Part shown: positions 6,696 to 17,029 of the stretch, in pieces | Layout: each line of letters opens with the position of its first letter | How positions within the stretch are numbered: position 1 is the stretch's first letter | Source: Shewanella aestuarii | Lineage (GTDB): Bacteria; Pseudomonadota; Gammaproteobacteria; Enterobacterales; Shewanellaceae | Assembly (NCBI RefSeq): GCF_014647215.1 | Contig: NZ_BMOT01000003.1 | Span: 1-64,000, forward strand | Direction of reading: 5' to 3' | DNA: 64,000 bases | Notes under the pieces: model-generated | The model's database searches: none | What the model was told of the DNA's origin: nothing | The model's input: only the letters and a program-made list of their open reading frames with translations | Position numbers and translations under genes: made by a program

Positions 6696-7755
6696 CTGAG
6701 ACCACACGATAGACTGGATAAAAATCAGCTGGCGCTAAGCTATTTTCAAGAGCATTAAAGGATACTTTACCTTGTGATAGCTTCAGTATTTGTGGGCCTA
6801 TGTCACCAAAGGGGGCGGCACCTTCAAGTTCTTTGACTACCACATCAATGGCCAGCTTGCCTTGTAACACCACTTGATCATCTGTGCTAAAAGCCACTTT
6901 ATTTCGATACAGTCCCCGTAATGTGGCGGGAGATAGATAACTACTCACCAACTTTACTTGCTTGGTCAGCTGTTTATGTTGTAAAGAGCCAATCGCAGCC
7001 TCAATGGCCACCGCACTACCTAAAATATAATCGGGAATATGATCATTCAGTAAGTGATGCAACTGATCACGGTATAGATTGCGATTATTATCAGTGTGGC
7101 GGATAGATGATACTTCTATCGGACGGTTTGCTATGGCATCAAGGATTCCAAGCTCAACCCAACTGCTACCGCCAACACCTTCAGGGCCAGTTAAAAGCGC
7201 AACTTTGAGCGGTTTATCTGTTGGGGCCTTAGGTTGCGATTGACTAATATAATTGCCAGCAATCCAACCCATTTGATACCAATTCACACCAACGCGGGTA
7301 TTTATGATAGGGCTATTGAGCTGATTGACCAACGCAATAATTGGCTTATTGATAGTCCCTTTATAATGTTTAAGCAGATCTGGGCTGACAGTGCCAAGCA
7401 AAATGGCATCAAAAGGTTCGGTTAAACAGTGATCCAGCTGTTTTAGTTGTTGGTCTTTACGGTAATAACTGCCCGCTTCAAATAACTCAAGGTTAATCCC
7501 TAATTGGCTGGCGTGAGACACTAAACCATAATCGATCCCTATCCAATAAGCATCTTTAAGGTGAGGGACGAGTGCACAAATGCGCCAGTTTTTTTGGACA
7601 GACGTTAAGGCGTTATAATGGATTTTTTCAGTGGTTTGAATTTTTTGGTTAAATGGCGTGCGTTGTTCTAATGACCAGTGAGTGTCGTTTTTTGCTTCAA
7701 CCAATGATGAAATTGTCCCTAAACAACAAATGAGTATATAAATGAGTTGTCGCAT
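6679..7755 (-). CDS. torT: Periplasmic TMAO-binding sensor protein TorT
   Basis: Substrate-binding-like protein (periplasmic-binding fold related to LacI/RbsB) that binds TMAO and complexes with the periplasmic domain of TorS. It has a signal peptide (about 1-21, cleavage near VEA-KND), then two lobes with segments such as RICALVPHLKDAYWIGIDYG and VALLTGPEGVGGSSW. Length is 358 residues, close to E. coli TorT. The gene is divergent from torS (81 bp between starts) and convergent with torR, overlapping its 3' end. Position between torR and torS confirms the role. Confidence 0.92.
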   Translation of the reverse strand: MRQLIYILICCLGTISSLVEAKNDTHWSLEQRTPFNQKIQTTEKIHYNALTSVQKNWRICALVPHLKDAYWIGIDYGLVSHASQLGINLELFEAGSYYRKDQQLKQLDHCLTEPFDAILLGTVSPDLLKHYKGTINKPIIALVNQLNSPIINTRVGVNWYQMGWIAGNYISQSQPKAPTDKPLKVALLTGPEGVGGSSWVELGILDAIANRPIEVSSIRHTDNNRNLYRDQLHHLLNDHIPDYILGSAVAIEAAIGSLQHKQLTKQVKLVSSYLSPATLRGLYRNKVAFSTDDQVVLQGKLAIDVVVKELEGAAPFGDIGPQILKLSQGKVSFNALENSLAPADFYPVYRVVSASLQP

Positions 7756-7836
7756 CTTATTGTCTCTATTAGGGTGTCTAAGCCGTTAGGTGAAAACACT
7801 GTGGTTTTTGTCGAGTAGATTGTAACAGTTTAAGGA

Positions 7837-10800
7837 ATGAATGTGAGTGCTTTATCACTATCAGGTAAGAGCTTAGTTGGTCGCCTCATGTTGGCATTTA
7901 GTCTGTTAGGACTGCTATTACTATTATTAGTCAGCCTAGGCAGTTTATCCTTGTATTGGGTAAAATTAGCCGATCAGTATTTATACGAAGAAGCCTTACC
8001 TGCCTCGGAAACCGCCAGGCAACTTATGCAGTCGTCGAATGCATTACTCGACAATGCTCAAGGGCTTGAACGGGTGGAGGAAGAAGCCCAACGAGCATTT
8101 TTAGGACGTAAACTATCTTTAGAAAGCACTAATTTATTAGCGGCAATTGAACGACTTAACGCGTTAAATGTGCAAGATAATCATAACAATAAAGATAATC
8201 ACTTGGCTTTACTTGCGGGAGACATTATCCATGATCTATCTGTTTTAGGACGACAGGTTGGCGCGCGTTTAGCATTAACCGCACTATTAGATGACAAAGG
8301 CAGTGATCTAGCCGAAGCGGCCAGTCGAAGCCGAGTATTGCTTGAAGCAGAGCAAGCGGTAGTTGACTCAGCTATTTTGGCCAAATTAAGCCTCGCTTAT
8401 CCGCAAGTCGCCGGCGACAAACAAAGTGCCCATCTGCTCGATACCATCATAGAGCAAGATTTAGATATCAGAGAACGCTTAAATAGGGCGTTAGCCTTGA
8501 TCCATCATATCGCATTAGTGGGTCAACTATTACAGTCACCCGAGCAACAACTTGGGTTGAATAAAGTATTAGACAGCATGACGCGGGTGCTTTATCAATC
8601 AGGGTTTCGCCCTAAAGTCAGTGGTCAAAATGTCACAGCTGCCCCCAACAATTCAGTCTCAGGATTTGATGTTGCAAATCACGCTATGGATAAACAAATT
8701 GATTTAATGCCACTTGAATTACTCAAGGGGCTTATTCGCGATCCTGTGAGGGCGACAGAGCTTGAGCAAGAATTAGTTTTGCTGAGGGAAGTGAATATAG
8801 GTTTACGTTTACAGCAGCAATACGCGGTGGTACTCGCCAAGCAAAATACCCAGCTAATGCAGTTAACCGACAAATTAAGCCAATTGAATAAGTCGGTCGA
8901 TGGGGCGATGAAAGCCCAGCAAACCCAAGCGGACAATGCTAGGCGCGATTTTTTACAGCAGTTGTTTTGGGCAAAGTCCGGCCTATGGACAACAGGTGTG
9001 TTAATGTTCATTATCATTATGCTGGTGGTATATTGGGTGATTTATAAAGGGATTGCCCTGCGCCTAAATGAAGCAACCGCCGCGTTATCTCAATTAAGCC
9101 TAGGTAATACCGAGGTTGTGCTTGACCCCCATGGCGATGATGAACTCACCGCTATGGCATCGGCCATCGAGGCATTCAAGCAAAAAACCAGCCAAAATCA
9201 AGCGTTGCAAGCCGAGCTACAAGCGACTGCTTCAGAACTGATTGTGCATAAAGCCTCATTAGAAAATACCGTTCAGGCTCGCACCATTGAATTAGCCGAA
9301 ACTAATCGTCAACTAGATGCTGAGGCCAAAGGGCACTCGGCAGCAAGGGAGATGGCTGAGCAGGCCAGCAATGCAAAATCATTATTTCTAGCCACCATGA
9401 GTCATGAAATTCGCACACCATTAAATGGGCTTTTAGGCTCGTTAACCTTATTAAGTCATTCGCCCTTACCGCCAGCTCAAAAGCAAATGCTGGCCTTGTC
9501 TCAATATAGCGGCACATTACTGCAAACCGTGTTGAACGACATTTTAGATTTTTCGCGCTTAGAACAAGGTAAGTTAACTAACGAACCGCGACCTGTTGCC
9601 TTAAATGATCTGTTAGATGAAGTGATGGCTGTGATGATGCCGGGGGCAGGCTTAGCGGGATTATTTTTAAAATTAAACCGTCAAAATTTGCCGCATTGGG
9701 TGTTTGTCGATGGCCCTAAGCTGCGTCAGGTGTTGTTTAATTTGTTGGGAAATGCCATTAAATTTACCGCAAAGGGCGGGATTGAATTACAGGTTGCCGT
9801 GGTGGAACAGCAGCTCACTTTCGCCGTTATTGATACTGGCGTCGGCATAAGTGAAACGGCAATGGGGCAATTATTCATTGCTTACAGTGCTCAACCCAAT
9901 CAAGGACGCACCCGCGGTACAGGTTTAGGGCTGGCTATCTGTAAAGAGTTGGTCGCGTTAATGAATGATTTCGACAATAACAGCCAACACAAACTAGACA
10001 ATGCCAGTCAATGTATTCGCGTAGATAGCCAAGTGGGTAAGGGCTCAACATTCAGTTTTAGTTTACCGCTGGTTATTTGTAATCAAGCCGATGAGTCAAG
10101 CCATATTGACCTGCCCAAAGTGGCGCCTAAAAACCTGCTGGTGATTGAAGATAATAAAGTTAATGCCATGGTTGCTCAGGGCTTTTTAGCTCACCTTGGG
10201 CATCAGTCGATATTAGTTGAAAGCTGCGCTGAGGCAAGAGCGGTTTATCGGCAGGATAACGCTGCACAGTTTGACGCGATTATGCTTGATATTCAGTTAG
10301 GTGATGGCTCGGGCATTGAGTTGTTAGCTGAGTTAACCCAGATTGCGCAAGCGGCACAATTAAGCGCTAATATCGCCGCGTTTACCGCGCAAGTGCAAGA
10401 AGATGATATGAAAATCTATGAAGCTGCAGGATTTGATTCAGTACTTGAAAAACCCCTCAACATGCAGGCTTTAGCTGCATGGGTTGGTGTTGCTAGTGAG
10501 GCATTTTCAACTGGCAATCACAGCGTGGAAGTTGCATGTACGAGCAATATGACAACGCTTGAACATGATGAATTGAGCCTCAATACTACAGATGATACAA
10601 GCATAATCAAGACGGAGGCTAATCTCCCTCCAAATGCTAAACCAGCGGTGTGTTTGCTCAATGAGCAACAAATTACTGAGGACTTACAATACCTAGGGGC
10701 AGATGTGTTAAACGAAATGCTAAGCTTGTTTAAAGTAAGCAGCAGCGCTCAGTTAGCAGCATTAGCTGGTTTACCCGCTCATAGCAGCGACTTATTACAC

Positions 10801-10965
10801 GGACTTAAAGGCAGCAGCGCTAGCATGGGATTAGTTGCGTTAACGCGGCGTTGTCAGCAATTGGAATCTTGTACGTTTACCATTGAAGAGTATCAAGCGC
10901 TACAACAACTATGGCAGGATTCGATTGATGCCGTGTCGCTTAAGTTAGCTGAAACCGCCGGTTAA
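7837..10965 (+). CDS. torS: Hybrid sensor histidine kinase TorS
   Basis: Unorthodox tripartite kinase for TMAO signalling. In order: TM1 (about 15-38), a long helical periplasmic sensor domain, TM2 (about 380-405), HAMP, coiled coil, HisKA with H523 (MSHEIRTPLNG), HATPase_c (GNAIKF, DTGVGIS, GTGLGLAI), receiver with D818 (IMLDIQLGDG) and C-terminal HPt with H988 (LLHGLKGSSAS). Phosphate would pass H523-D818-H988 to TorR D58. The ATG at 7837 directly abuts the AAGGA ribosome-binding site, so an in-frame GTG at 7843 with 6-nt spacing may be the true start. A bidirectional terminator follows. Confidence 0.95.
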   Translation: MNVSALSLSGKSLVGRLMLAFSLLGLLLLLLVSLGSLSLYWVKLADQYLYEEALPASETARQLMQSSNALLDNAQGLERVEEEAQRAFLGRKLSLESTNLLAAIERLNALNVQDNHNNKDNHLALLAGDIIHDLSVLGRQVGARLALTALLDDKGSDLAEAASRSRVLLEAEQAVVDSAILAKLSLAYPQVAGDKQSAHLLDTIIEQDLDIRERLNRALALIHHIALVGQLLQSPEQQLGLNKVLDSMTRVLYQSGFRPKVSGQNVTAAPNNSVSGFDVANHAMDKQIDLMPLELLKGLIRDPVRATELEQELVLLREVNIGLRLQQQYAVVLAKQNTQLMQLTDKLSQLNKSVDGAMKAQQTQADNARRDFLQQLFWAKSGLWTTGVLMFIIIMLVVYWVIYKGIALRLNEATAALSQLSLGNTEVVLDPHGDDELTAMASAIEAFKQKTSQNQALQAELQATASELIVHKASLENTVQARTIELAETNRQLDAEAKGHSAAREMAEQASNAKSLFLATMSHEIRTPLNGLLGSLTLLSHSPLPPAQKQMLALSQYSGTLLQTVLNDILDFSRLEQGKLTNEPRPVALNDLLDEVMAVMMPGAGLAGLFLKLNRQNLPHWVFVDGPKLRQVLFNLLGNAIKFTAKGGIELQVAVVEQQLTFAVIDTGVGISETAMGQLFIAYSAQPNQGRTRGTGLGLAICKELVALMNDFDNNSQHKLDNASQCIRVDSQVGKGSTFSFSLPLVICNQADESSHIDLPKVAPKNLLVIEDNKVNAMVAQGFLAHLGHQSILVESCAEARAVYRQDNAAQFDAIMLDIQLGDGSGIELLAELTQIAQAAQLSANIAAFTAQVQEDDMKIYEAAGFDSVLEKPLNMQALAAWVGVASEAFSTGNHSVEVACTSNMTTLEHDELSLNTTDDTSIIKTEANLPPNAKPAVCLLNEQQITEDLQYLGADVLNEMLSLFKVSSSAQLAALAGLPAHSSDLLHGLKGSSASMGLVALTRRCQQLESCTFTIEEYQALQQLWQDSIDAVSLKLAETAG

Positions 10966-11117
10966 TGCTATTGGCAGCTAATATCTTGTTGAGCCAAGCG
11001 GTTGTTCAACATTGTTGATTCAAACCTAAGGGCAAGCCTTGAGTCAAGGGACGTCCCCTTGTTCATCAGTTCTATTGATAGTGAGTCAGGGCATTAAGGT
11101 AATTGATTACGTGAATA

Positions 11118-11148
11118 AAAAAACACCGAGCAAGCTCGGTGTTTTGGT
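11118..11148. terminator. Bidirectional terminator between torS and torD
   Basis: Stem AAAACACCGAGC/GCTCGGTGTTTT with a 2-nt gap, preceded by a run of A and followed by TTTT, so it can end transcripts from both torS (plus) and torECAD (minus). Confidence 0.85.
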
Positions 11149-11168
11149 CTTTGGGGGAAAGGGTAAAA

Positions 11169-11807
11169 CTAACTTGCTCGAAGAGCATCACAATCACTGG
11201 TAACCCAGGCTTGAGTCAGGCGGGCTAAGGCGGCATAAAAATTACCGCTATCAACCGCAACAACCTTATCTGTAAACCGGGGTAACCAAGCATGCAAGTA
11301 TTGGGTGATAAAGGCTTGTTGTGTTTTATCGTCGCTGCAGCAGGCTTGGTGAGCGATGTAAGCTAAAATGACCGCGATATGATCAGCGGGTTCTGGAAAC
11401 TCACTTTGCACCATCAGTTGACTTTGTTGTAAAAAAGTCTTCATTTGCTGGTGCTGCTCACCAAATAACAATACTTCATCCCCAACGTCATTATCGCCGA
11501 GGTACAAACTGGCATAGGGGCTTGCGCTATGTTTAGTGCCAACTAAAAACAAACCACAATAATCAGCCGCGAGTTCTAATAACGCCCTGTCAGAATTGAG
11601 AGTATTCAGCACTGAATTTAAGCTAGCGATATCTTGTGCTAATAAGGGATCGCTGGCCAGTTGAGCAAAGAAGGCTTGAGCCTGACTTGATGTCAGTTCA
11701 TGCAATAGCTGATGATCAAGCTCTTTAGCAAAAAGCGATGAGAGCAGTCTGTATACCATAGCGCGGCCCTGGTTCATTGGGGTGGCATATATTTGCTTAT
11801 CAATCAT
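11169..11807 (-). CDS. torD: TorA-specific chaperone TorD
   Basis: Cytoplasmic chaperone that binds apo-TorA and its twin-arginine signal, helps insert the molybdenum cofactor and holds back export. All-helical protein of 212 residues. The family signature EPADH (139-143, E-P-x-D-H) is present, as is the DYCGLFLVG...SPYASLYLG segment. GGAG lies 9 nt before the ATG. Last gene of torECAD; a strong hairpin in the torA-torD gap may adjust how much TorD is made relative to TorA. Confidence 0.93.
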   Translation of the reverse strand: MIDKQIYATPMNQGRAMVYRLLSSLFAKELDHQLLHELTSSQAQAFFAQLASDPLLAQDIASLNSVLNTLNSDRALLELAADYCGLFLVGTKHSASPYASLYLGDNDVGDEVLLFGEQHQQMKTFLQQSQLMVQSEFPEPADHIAVILAYIAHQACCSDDKTQQAFITQYLHAWLPRFTDKVVAVDSGNFYAALARLTQAWVTSDCDALRAS

Positions 11808-11852
11808 CTATGTATTCTCCTTTGACCCTATTCAGGTCGATTTTATCTTGGT

Positions 11853-11890
11853 GATTATTTAGCGCCAATGGGGCGTGGCGCTAAATAATC
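11853..11890 (-). promoter_or_regulatory. Intercistronic torA-torD hairpin
   Basis: Perfect 14-bp inverted repeat (GATTATTTAGCGCC with its complement) around a 10-nt loop, between the torA stop and the torD start. There is no T-run on the minus strand, so full termination is unlikely. It is better read as an mRNA-stability or processing element, which is inference. Confidence 0.5.
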
Positions 11891-11911
11891 TAAATTAACG
11901 GCCCACTATAA

Positions 11912-14401
11912 TTACACTTTCGCTTCAATCGGGCCGCTAAATGAGCTGACTTCTGGGACTTTGCCTTGATACTTTTCAAAGTTAACTAAACAAGTATAGG
12001 CAGCGCAGGCTTGGGCAAGCTTGGAAGTGCCGATATCTTGAGTCAAGGTATTTGGGTCTCCATAGCTACATAATGCACCTATTTCATTTCCGCCTTGTTT
12101 ACTGCCATCTTTGCCAATAGGTCCGTACCAGGCGCCTTCGTGGATACGAATAACCCCGCGTGGGAAACTGTCTGATACCACAGCACCAGCAAGCAATTGG
12201 CCACGGTCGTTAAATACCCGCACTATGTCGCCGTCTTTAATACCTCGTTGCTGGGCATCGGTTGGGTTTAGGTAAACTGGCTCGCGACCTTTTACTGTGT
12301 AAGTTGCACGATATTCTTCAGACTCACACATTTGCGAATGTAAACGTTTATCTGGGTGACAAGATTGCATCCACACAGGGTACTTATCTGAGCCAGGGCC
12401 GCCATGGCTGCGTTCAGACTTTTCCATCCAGGTAGGATGGCCTGGGCAATCATCATAGTTAAACTGAGCAATTTTACGGCTGAATATCTCAATCAAACCT
12501 GATGGTGTACCCAGTGGTGCCATTTCTGGATCGTTTCTGAAATCAGCGTGACGCGTCCAAGGTTGACCTTCGCCAAAGTGAACATAACCATCTTTCCAGA
12601 AGGTATCGAAATCTGGCATGTCAAACTTGCCAGCGTTATCGGCTTTACACTCGTTATACAGCTTTTTCAGCCAATCAAACTCAGACATACCGCGGGTGTA
12701 CTCTTGCTCTTTACCCATGATTTTGGCAAATCGAGTAAAGATTTCAAAGTCAGAAAGGCTTTCAAATAATGGTTCAACCATCTTTTGCATCGCCAAGACA
12801 CCGCGGTTAGCGTAACTGCCATAGACATCAATGTCATTGCGTTCAAACGTGGTACAGGCAGGTAGTACGATATCAGAGAAACGGCATGTCGCCGTCCAGT
12901 TGATATCTATGGTGACCACACATTCAAGCTTTTTAAATGCTTGCTTCATTTTGTTTCTGTCTTGATGATGGTTCCATGGGTTGTTACCTGAAAACACCAT
13001 CATTTTGACATCTGGATACGTCACTTTTGTGCCATTGGCATCAATGGTTTTACCCGGTTCTAAAATGGCATCAATCCAGCGTGCTACAGGAATAGTGCTA
13101 CTTGCGCCTTTGAAATCATTATTATCAAACAGCGGCTTTTGGCCTTCATCTAAATTACGTGGGAATGCCCCAGGCGCAGCCGCTCCTGATGAGGGGACGC
13201 CAATACTTGAGTAATGGTGACCGTAGCTGATACCGCCGCCAGGTAAACCAATTTGGCCAATCATAGTGGCTAATACAGCGGCCATCCAATAAGGTTGTTC
13301 GCCGTGTTGTTGACGCTGAATACACCAGCCCATCATGATTTGAGTACGGCCTTTAGTCATTACCTTGGCTAAATCACGAATGATTTCAGGAGTCACGCCG
13401 GTAATTTTACTGGCCCATTCAGGGGTTTTTACAATGCCATCAGACTCACCTAAAAGGTAAGGTAGGAAGTGTTCAAAGCCTAGGCTGTATCCTTCGATAA
13501 ACTTTTTATCATGCAGGTTTTGGGTCACCATTTCATGAGCAATGCCAAGCATTAATGCTACGTCAGTTTGTGGGTTGACATACAGTTGCTCACAACCCAA
13601 ATACTTTTGCGTTTTAGTGACCACAGGATCGATGCTGATCACGCGGATCTTACCTTGCTTTACCTTTTCTTTCAGCTGCGCAAGGTAGCCATATGATTCA
13701 TGGGTTTCAGCGTTCCAACCCACTTGCAGGTTTTTATAAGGATCGTTAGACCATAATATAATGGTGTTCGATTGCTCAAGGATTAACGGCCATGATGTAC
13801 CTTGGGCGTATACCTCAGTTGAGCCTAAAATATAAGGTAAAATGGTTTGGCCAGCACCGGTAGAGTAATCACCAATTTTTTTAACAAAATTACCGTGCAT
13901 ACCAACAGCGCGTTGCATATGGCTAGTGCTTGAATGCAATTGCCCCGTTGCGCGCCAACCTGTTTGCCCCGCATGCAAGCCTGATGGACCATACTTGGTT
14001 TGTACTTCATCTAATGAGTCTTTGAACAGGTTCAATGCCTTGTCCCAAGTGACGCGCACAAAGCGGAAATCACCGCGCTGTGAAGTATCACTTTTATGAC
14101 CCTTTAATAAAAAGTCTAAACGTACCATAGGGTAACGAACGCGAGATGGGTTATACACTAACCCTTTTACGCCGTTAATCATGTCGGTTGGGTACTTGTC
14201 TAAATCAAATGGGATCACCTGATCAATGACACCATTTTTACGCTTCATCTTGAATGCGCCAAAATGTGAGCCAGTGGTTAACCAGTCATCATTAGTCATG
14301 GTTCCTGCTGCCAAAGCCTTAAATGGCGCCAGCACAGATGCACTGCTTAGGCTAACAAATGAGGTTGCTGCTAAGCCTTTAAGAAAGTCTCTTCTGTTCA
14401 T
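11912..14401 (-). CDS. torA: Trimethylamine-N-oxide reductase TorA
   Basis: Periplasmic molybdoenzyme of the DMSO-reductase family (bis-MGD cofactor) that reduces TMAO to trimethylamine as terminal oxidase of anaerobic respiration. The N-terminus has a twin-arginine signal (MNRRDFLKG, with cleavage near KALA at about 28-31). The likely Mo-ligating serine is S180 in GDYSTGAGQ. No N-terminal iron-sulfur cysteine motif is present, as expected for TorA. Length is 829 residues against about 848 in E. coli. The start lies 12 bp after the torC stop. Electrons come from TorC; TorD matures it. Confidence 0.96.
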   Translation of the reverse strand: MNRRDFLKGLAATSFVSLSSASVLAPFKALAAGTMTNDDWLTTGSHFGAFKMKRKNGVIDQVIPFDLDKYPTDMINGVKGLVYNPSRVRYPMVRLDFLLKGHKSDTSQRGDFRFVRVTWDKALNLFKDSLDEVQTKYGPSGLHAGQTGWRATGQLHSSTSHMQRAVGMHGNFVKKIGDYSTGAGQTILPYILGSTEVYAQGTSWPLILEQSNTIILWSNDPYKNLQVGWNAETHESYGYLAQLKEKVKQGKIRVISIDPVVTKTQKYLGCEQLYVNPQTDVALMLGIAHEMVTQNLHDKKFIEGYSLGFEHFLPYLLGESDGIVKTPEWASKITGVTPEIIRDLAKVMTKGRTQIMMGWCIQRQQHGEQPYWMAAVLATMIGQIGLPGGGISYGHHYSSIGVPSSGAAAPGAFPRNLDEGQKPLFDNNDFKGASSTIPVARWIDAILEPGKTIDANGTKVTYPDVKMMVFSGNNPWNHHQDRNKMKQAFKKLECVVTIDINWTATCRFSDIVLPACTTFERNDIDVYGSYANRGVLAMQKMVEPLFESLSDFEIFTRFAKIMGKEQEYTRGMSEFDWLKKLYNECKADNAGKFDMPDFDTFWKDGYVHFGEGQPWTRHADFRNDPEMAPLGTPSGLIEIFSRKIAQFNYDDCPGHPTWMEKSERSHGGPGSDKYPVWMQSCHPDKRLHSQMCESEEYRATYTVKGREPVYLNPTDAQQRGIKDGDIVRVFNDRGQLLAGAVVSDSFPRGVIRIHEGAWYGPIGKDGSKQGGNEIGALCSYGDPNTLTQDIGTSKLAQACAAYTCLVNFEKYQGKVPEVSSFSGPIEAKV

Positions 14402-14413
14402 AATGATGTCCTA

Positions 14414-15592
14414 TTAGTGCGCTGACTTGTCGAAAGTAGATGAATGTTCCTGCAGATACTTTTGCACGAGAGCTTGGGTATCTTGGTCCATGTTGACGAA
14501 CGCTATCATGCCTTGAAACATACCAGGCCAGCTGTTGGCATCGAAGTGCGCTTCAGCTGGTTGGGTATGACACACACTACAACTGTTGGTATATGTGTCT
14601 CTTGCATAGTCCCACAGTGGCTGCAAGTCTTTTACAAGGTAATCTGCGTCGGTCCAAATTTTGGCTTCAACACGTTGCCAAATAAGTCCTGTCATCGGGT
14701 CTTCTTTTTGCTCGAAGACTTCCATTACACCTTCTTCAAGCGCGGCATCTTTTGACAATTGTGCCGATAAAATGTTTAGGCCAAAATCGTAGTAAATCAC
14801 TCGGCCCGCGCCGACTTTTTTACGCCAGCCATCAATGCCAATTTTAACGCGATTCCCTTTGGTTTCTAACACGGTCACTTTAGTGGCAATGTTTAAGGTA
14901 CCCGCTTCAACGTCAGTTTTTTCGTTGAAATAAAGTGGTTTGGTTAATGCGGTAAAGTAACTGCTGTTTGCTTCAAGGCTAGATTCGCCAGCACCGACTT
15001 GGGCAATTAATTCAGGTGCGCGTGAGGTCCCCATTTCTGGCAGTTTATGGGCAATCCCTTTGTGACAATCGATACAACTTTGGTCAGTTTCCGCCGCACG
15101 TTTCATTTGCTTTTGCGCCAGTTTTGACATGTCTTCCCACTTCATCGAGTCGTAGTTATGACAGTTTTTGCAGGCCAATGAATTATCACGGTCGAAACGT
15201 TTCCACTCACGGCTTGCCATTTCAAGACGTTTCGCTTCAAACTTTTCCTCGGTATTCACGGTTTGCATTAACCAGCCCCACATATCATGTGATGCTTCAA
15301 TTTTACGGCCGATTTTACGGCTCCAATTATGCGGCACATGACAATCAGGACACGTAGCACGCACACCCGAGTGATTAGACCAATGCACTGTTTGCTGTAA
15401 CTCTTGGTATGGCTTGCTTTCCATACTGTGACAACTAATACAAAACTCTTCTGTGTTAGTCAGCTCTAAAGCGGTATTAAAACCGCCCCAAAAAATAATG
15501 CCCATTAAAAAGGCTGAAAGGCTAATAGTGCCTAAAGTGAGGTATTTAGCTGGCTGGTTGAGTGTGCGCCAGGTATTAATAAACCATTTCAT
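14414..15592 (-). CDS. torC: Pentaheme c-type cytochrome TorC
   Basis: NapC/NirT-family membrane-anchored cytochrome that takes electrons from the quinol pool and passes them to TorA. One N-terminal membrane anchor (about 17-38) is followed by five CxxCH heme sites at 51-55, 81-85, 141-145, 173-177 and 338-342. The first four form the tetraheme NapC-like domain; the fifth lies in the C-terminal domain that contacts TorA. Length is 392 residues, matching TorC. AAGGATG upstream of the ATG fits a ribosome-binding site. It lies between torE and torA. Confidence 0.96.
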   Translation of the reverse strand: MKWFINTWRTLNQPAKYLTLGTISLSAFLMGIIFWGGFNTALELTNTEEFCISCHSMESKPYQELQQTVHWSNHSGVRATCPDCHVPHNWSRKIGRKIEASHDMWGWLMQTVNTEEKFEAKRLEMASREWKRFDRDNSLACKNCHNYDSMKWEDMSKLAQKQMKRAAETDQSCIDCHKGIAHKLPEMGTSRAPELIAQVGAGESSLEANSSYFTALTKPLYFNEKTDVEAGTLNIATKVTVLETKGNRVKIGIDGWRKKVGAGRVIYYDFGLNILSAQLSKDAALEEGVMEVFEQKEDPMTGLIWQRVEAKIWTDADYLVKDLQPLWDYARDTYTNSCSVCHTQPAEAHFDANSWPGMFQGMIAFVNMDQDTQALVQKYLQEHSSTFDKSAH

Positions 15593-15631
15593 AACGACAT
15601 CCTTAATGATATTGACCCAAAGTGAGAAGGA

Positions 15632-15802
15632 TTAGTGAGCGACCACGCCACCAAAGGCTTGGATCATCCATATAACAAAGCCATAGGCACTAATGCTGGT
15701 GGCTGTAATAATGGGAAATAACAAAAAAATGATAAATCCCAGCGCCTTAAGTTCATTGAACTTCACTTTTTTAGGTGTTTCAGATAATTCTTTTGCGGTC
15801 AT
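15632..15802 (-). CDS. torE: TorE, small TMAO-operon membrane protein
   Basis: A 56-residue protein beginning MTAKELSETPKKVKFNE, with one membrane helix (about 21-47) and ending AFGGVVAH. It is the first gene of torECAD and resembles NapE in size and topology; its role is accessory and not defined. The ATG at 15802 has AAGAGAG about 8 nt upstream. Its stop is 39 bp from the torC start. The TorR box lies about 100 bp upstream. Confidence 0.88.
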   Translation of the reverse strand: MTAKELSETPKKVKFNELKALGFIIFLLFPIITATSISAYGFVIWMIQAFGGVVAH

Positions 15803-15899
15803 GATTTACTCTCTTAATGATGACTTCTACCGATGAAGTCCATCATAGATAAGAGTTGTTAATGACAGTCAGACTGTGGATGAATGAATTTAGACAACT

Positions 15900-15915
15900 T
15901 ATGAAAGAATATGAA
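15900..15915 (-). promoter_or_regulatory. TorR operator of torECAD
   Basis: TATGAA-AGAA-TATGAA on the plus strand reads TTCATA-TTCT-TTCATA toward torE, an exact TorR box whose 4-nt spacer is identical to that of the torF box. It lies about 100 bp before torE, suited to activation. Confidence 0.9.
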
Positions 15916-16039
15916 CAAATCCGCAGATGACATTTTAAATCCGATAACAATTGTTTTAACTAGCTGATATGATTTGGGTATATCTGTTTGCTATCTTAGG
16001 TAGCATCAACCTGTAATTGCCCATTTTGTGGAAATATTT

Positions 16040-16483
16040 ATGACTTATTCCTTGGTTGCGTTAACTGAAGATCACCTTGCTGAAATGTCAGTGATTGAAC
16101 AGTCGTGCCATCATTCGCCAATGTCGTCTGCTACCTTAGCCAGTTGTTTTGGGCATTTATATCGTGTTGAGGGGGTGATGACAGATGGAAAATTGTTGGG
16201 GTTTAGTATTGTTCAGCAAGTGATTGATGAAGTGACCTTGATGGATATTTGCGTTGCCCCCTCAGCTCAAGGTTTAGGCCTAGGTAAGCGCTTATTAACT
16301 TCGTTAGTCGCACAGGCAAAGGCATTAAATGCTGTGGTGATTATGTTAGAGGTGCGCCAGTCGAACTTGAGTGCGATAAGTTTATATAAAACAGCAGGTT
16401 TTGTTGAAACCAGTCGTCGTAAAGGATATTACCCAACGGATATTGGTTATGAAGATGCTATTTTGATGGATTTGAGTGTATAA
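16040..16483 (+). CDS. rimI: Ribosomal protein S18 alanine N-acetyltransferase RimI
   Basis: GNAT-family enzyme that acetylates the N-terminal alanine of ribosomal protein S18 using acetyl-CoA. The acetyl-CoA loop is QGLGLGKRLL and the RimI-specific C-terminus is RRKGYYPTDIGYEDAI. ATG 16040 has GGA 8 nt upstream; an in-frame GTG at 16028 is less likely. About 147 residues, the usual size. Its E. coli partner holD lies at 4540-4890, separated here by the tor genes. Confidence 0.92.
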   Translation: MTYSLVALTEDHLAEMSVIEQSCHHSPMSSATLASCFGHLYRVEGVMTDGKLLGFSIVQQVIDEVTLMDICVAPSAQGLGLGKRLLTSLVAQAKALNAVVIMLEVRQSNLSAISLYKTAGFVETSRRKGYYPTDIGYEDAILMDLSV

Positions 16484-16562
16484 CTTTTGGTGTTTGATAC
16501 CGCCATGTTAAATACACAGCGGCTTTCAGATCCAAAGGTTATTTACAAATTACCGCTATAAA

Positions 16563-17003
16563 TTAATTACTGATAATAATTTTCGGATCGGTACCTGCGC
16601 CACAACCTTCCATAACTACTTCATAATCATAGCTATCCCCAGGTAGAACTTCATCTTTTACTTTGCAGTTTTCACTACCCTTTTTGAAGTTTTTTCCACA
16701 GTTTTTAGCAAGTGGGGAATCATTCGAAAATTTCAGTTTAAACATTTTCTCTTCGAAGTGGGTTAACATAAAGTTGATGTTGTCTTTTTGTTTTGCACAG
16801 AGGCACGCAGCATCTGAACCGCATTGGTTATTTTCACAGCCGTTATCACCGACCACATAGACATCTGTTGCACAGGTATCTTCATTCTGGGGCGTGATCT
16901 CGACAATATAGTCTGCGGGATTAGCTGCGGCTGCAAAGATAATTAATATGGTCGCAACCACAACTTTTATTTGGCTGACGTGGACGGTCAATGTCTTTTT
17001 CAT
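16563..17003 (-). CDS. Secreted cysteine-rich protein of unknown function
   Basis: Not recognised. 146 residues with an N-terminal hydrophobic signal or anchor (about 13-29) and then eight cysteines (C44, C56, C61, C67, C69, C102, C113, C134), enough for four disulfides in the periplasm or outside the cell. The middle is lysine-rich (about 86-118). AAAGGAAAC gives a good ribosome-binding site. Its start is 26 bp after the stop of the membrane regulator at 17030-19453, so the two are probably cotranscribed and functionally linked. It ends convergent with rimI. Target or partner of the regulator are both possible, which is inference. Confidence 0.75.
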   Translation of the reverse strand: MKKTLTVHVSQIKVVVATILIIFAAAANPADYIVEITPQNEDTCATDVYVVGDNGCENNQCGSDAACLCAKQKDNINFMLTHFEEKMFKLKFSNDSPLAKNCGKNFKKGSENCKVKDEVLPGDSYDYEVVMEGCGAGTDPKIIISN

Positions 17004-17029
17004 GTTCGTTTCCTTTGAGGTTGATGAAC

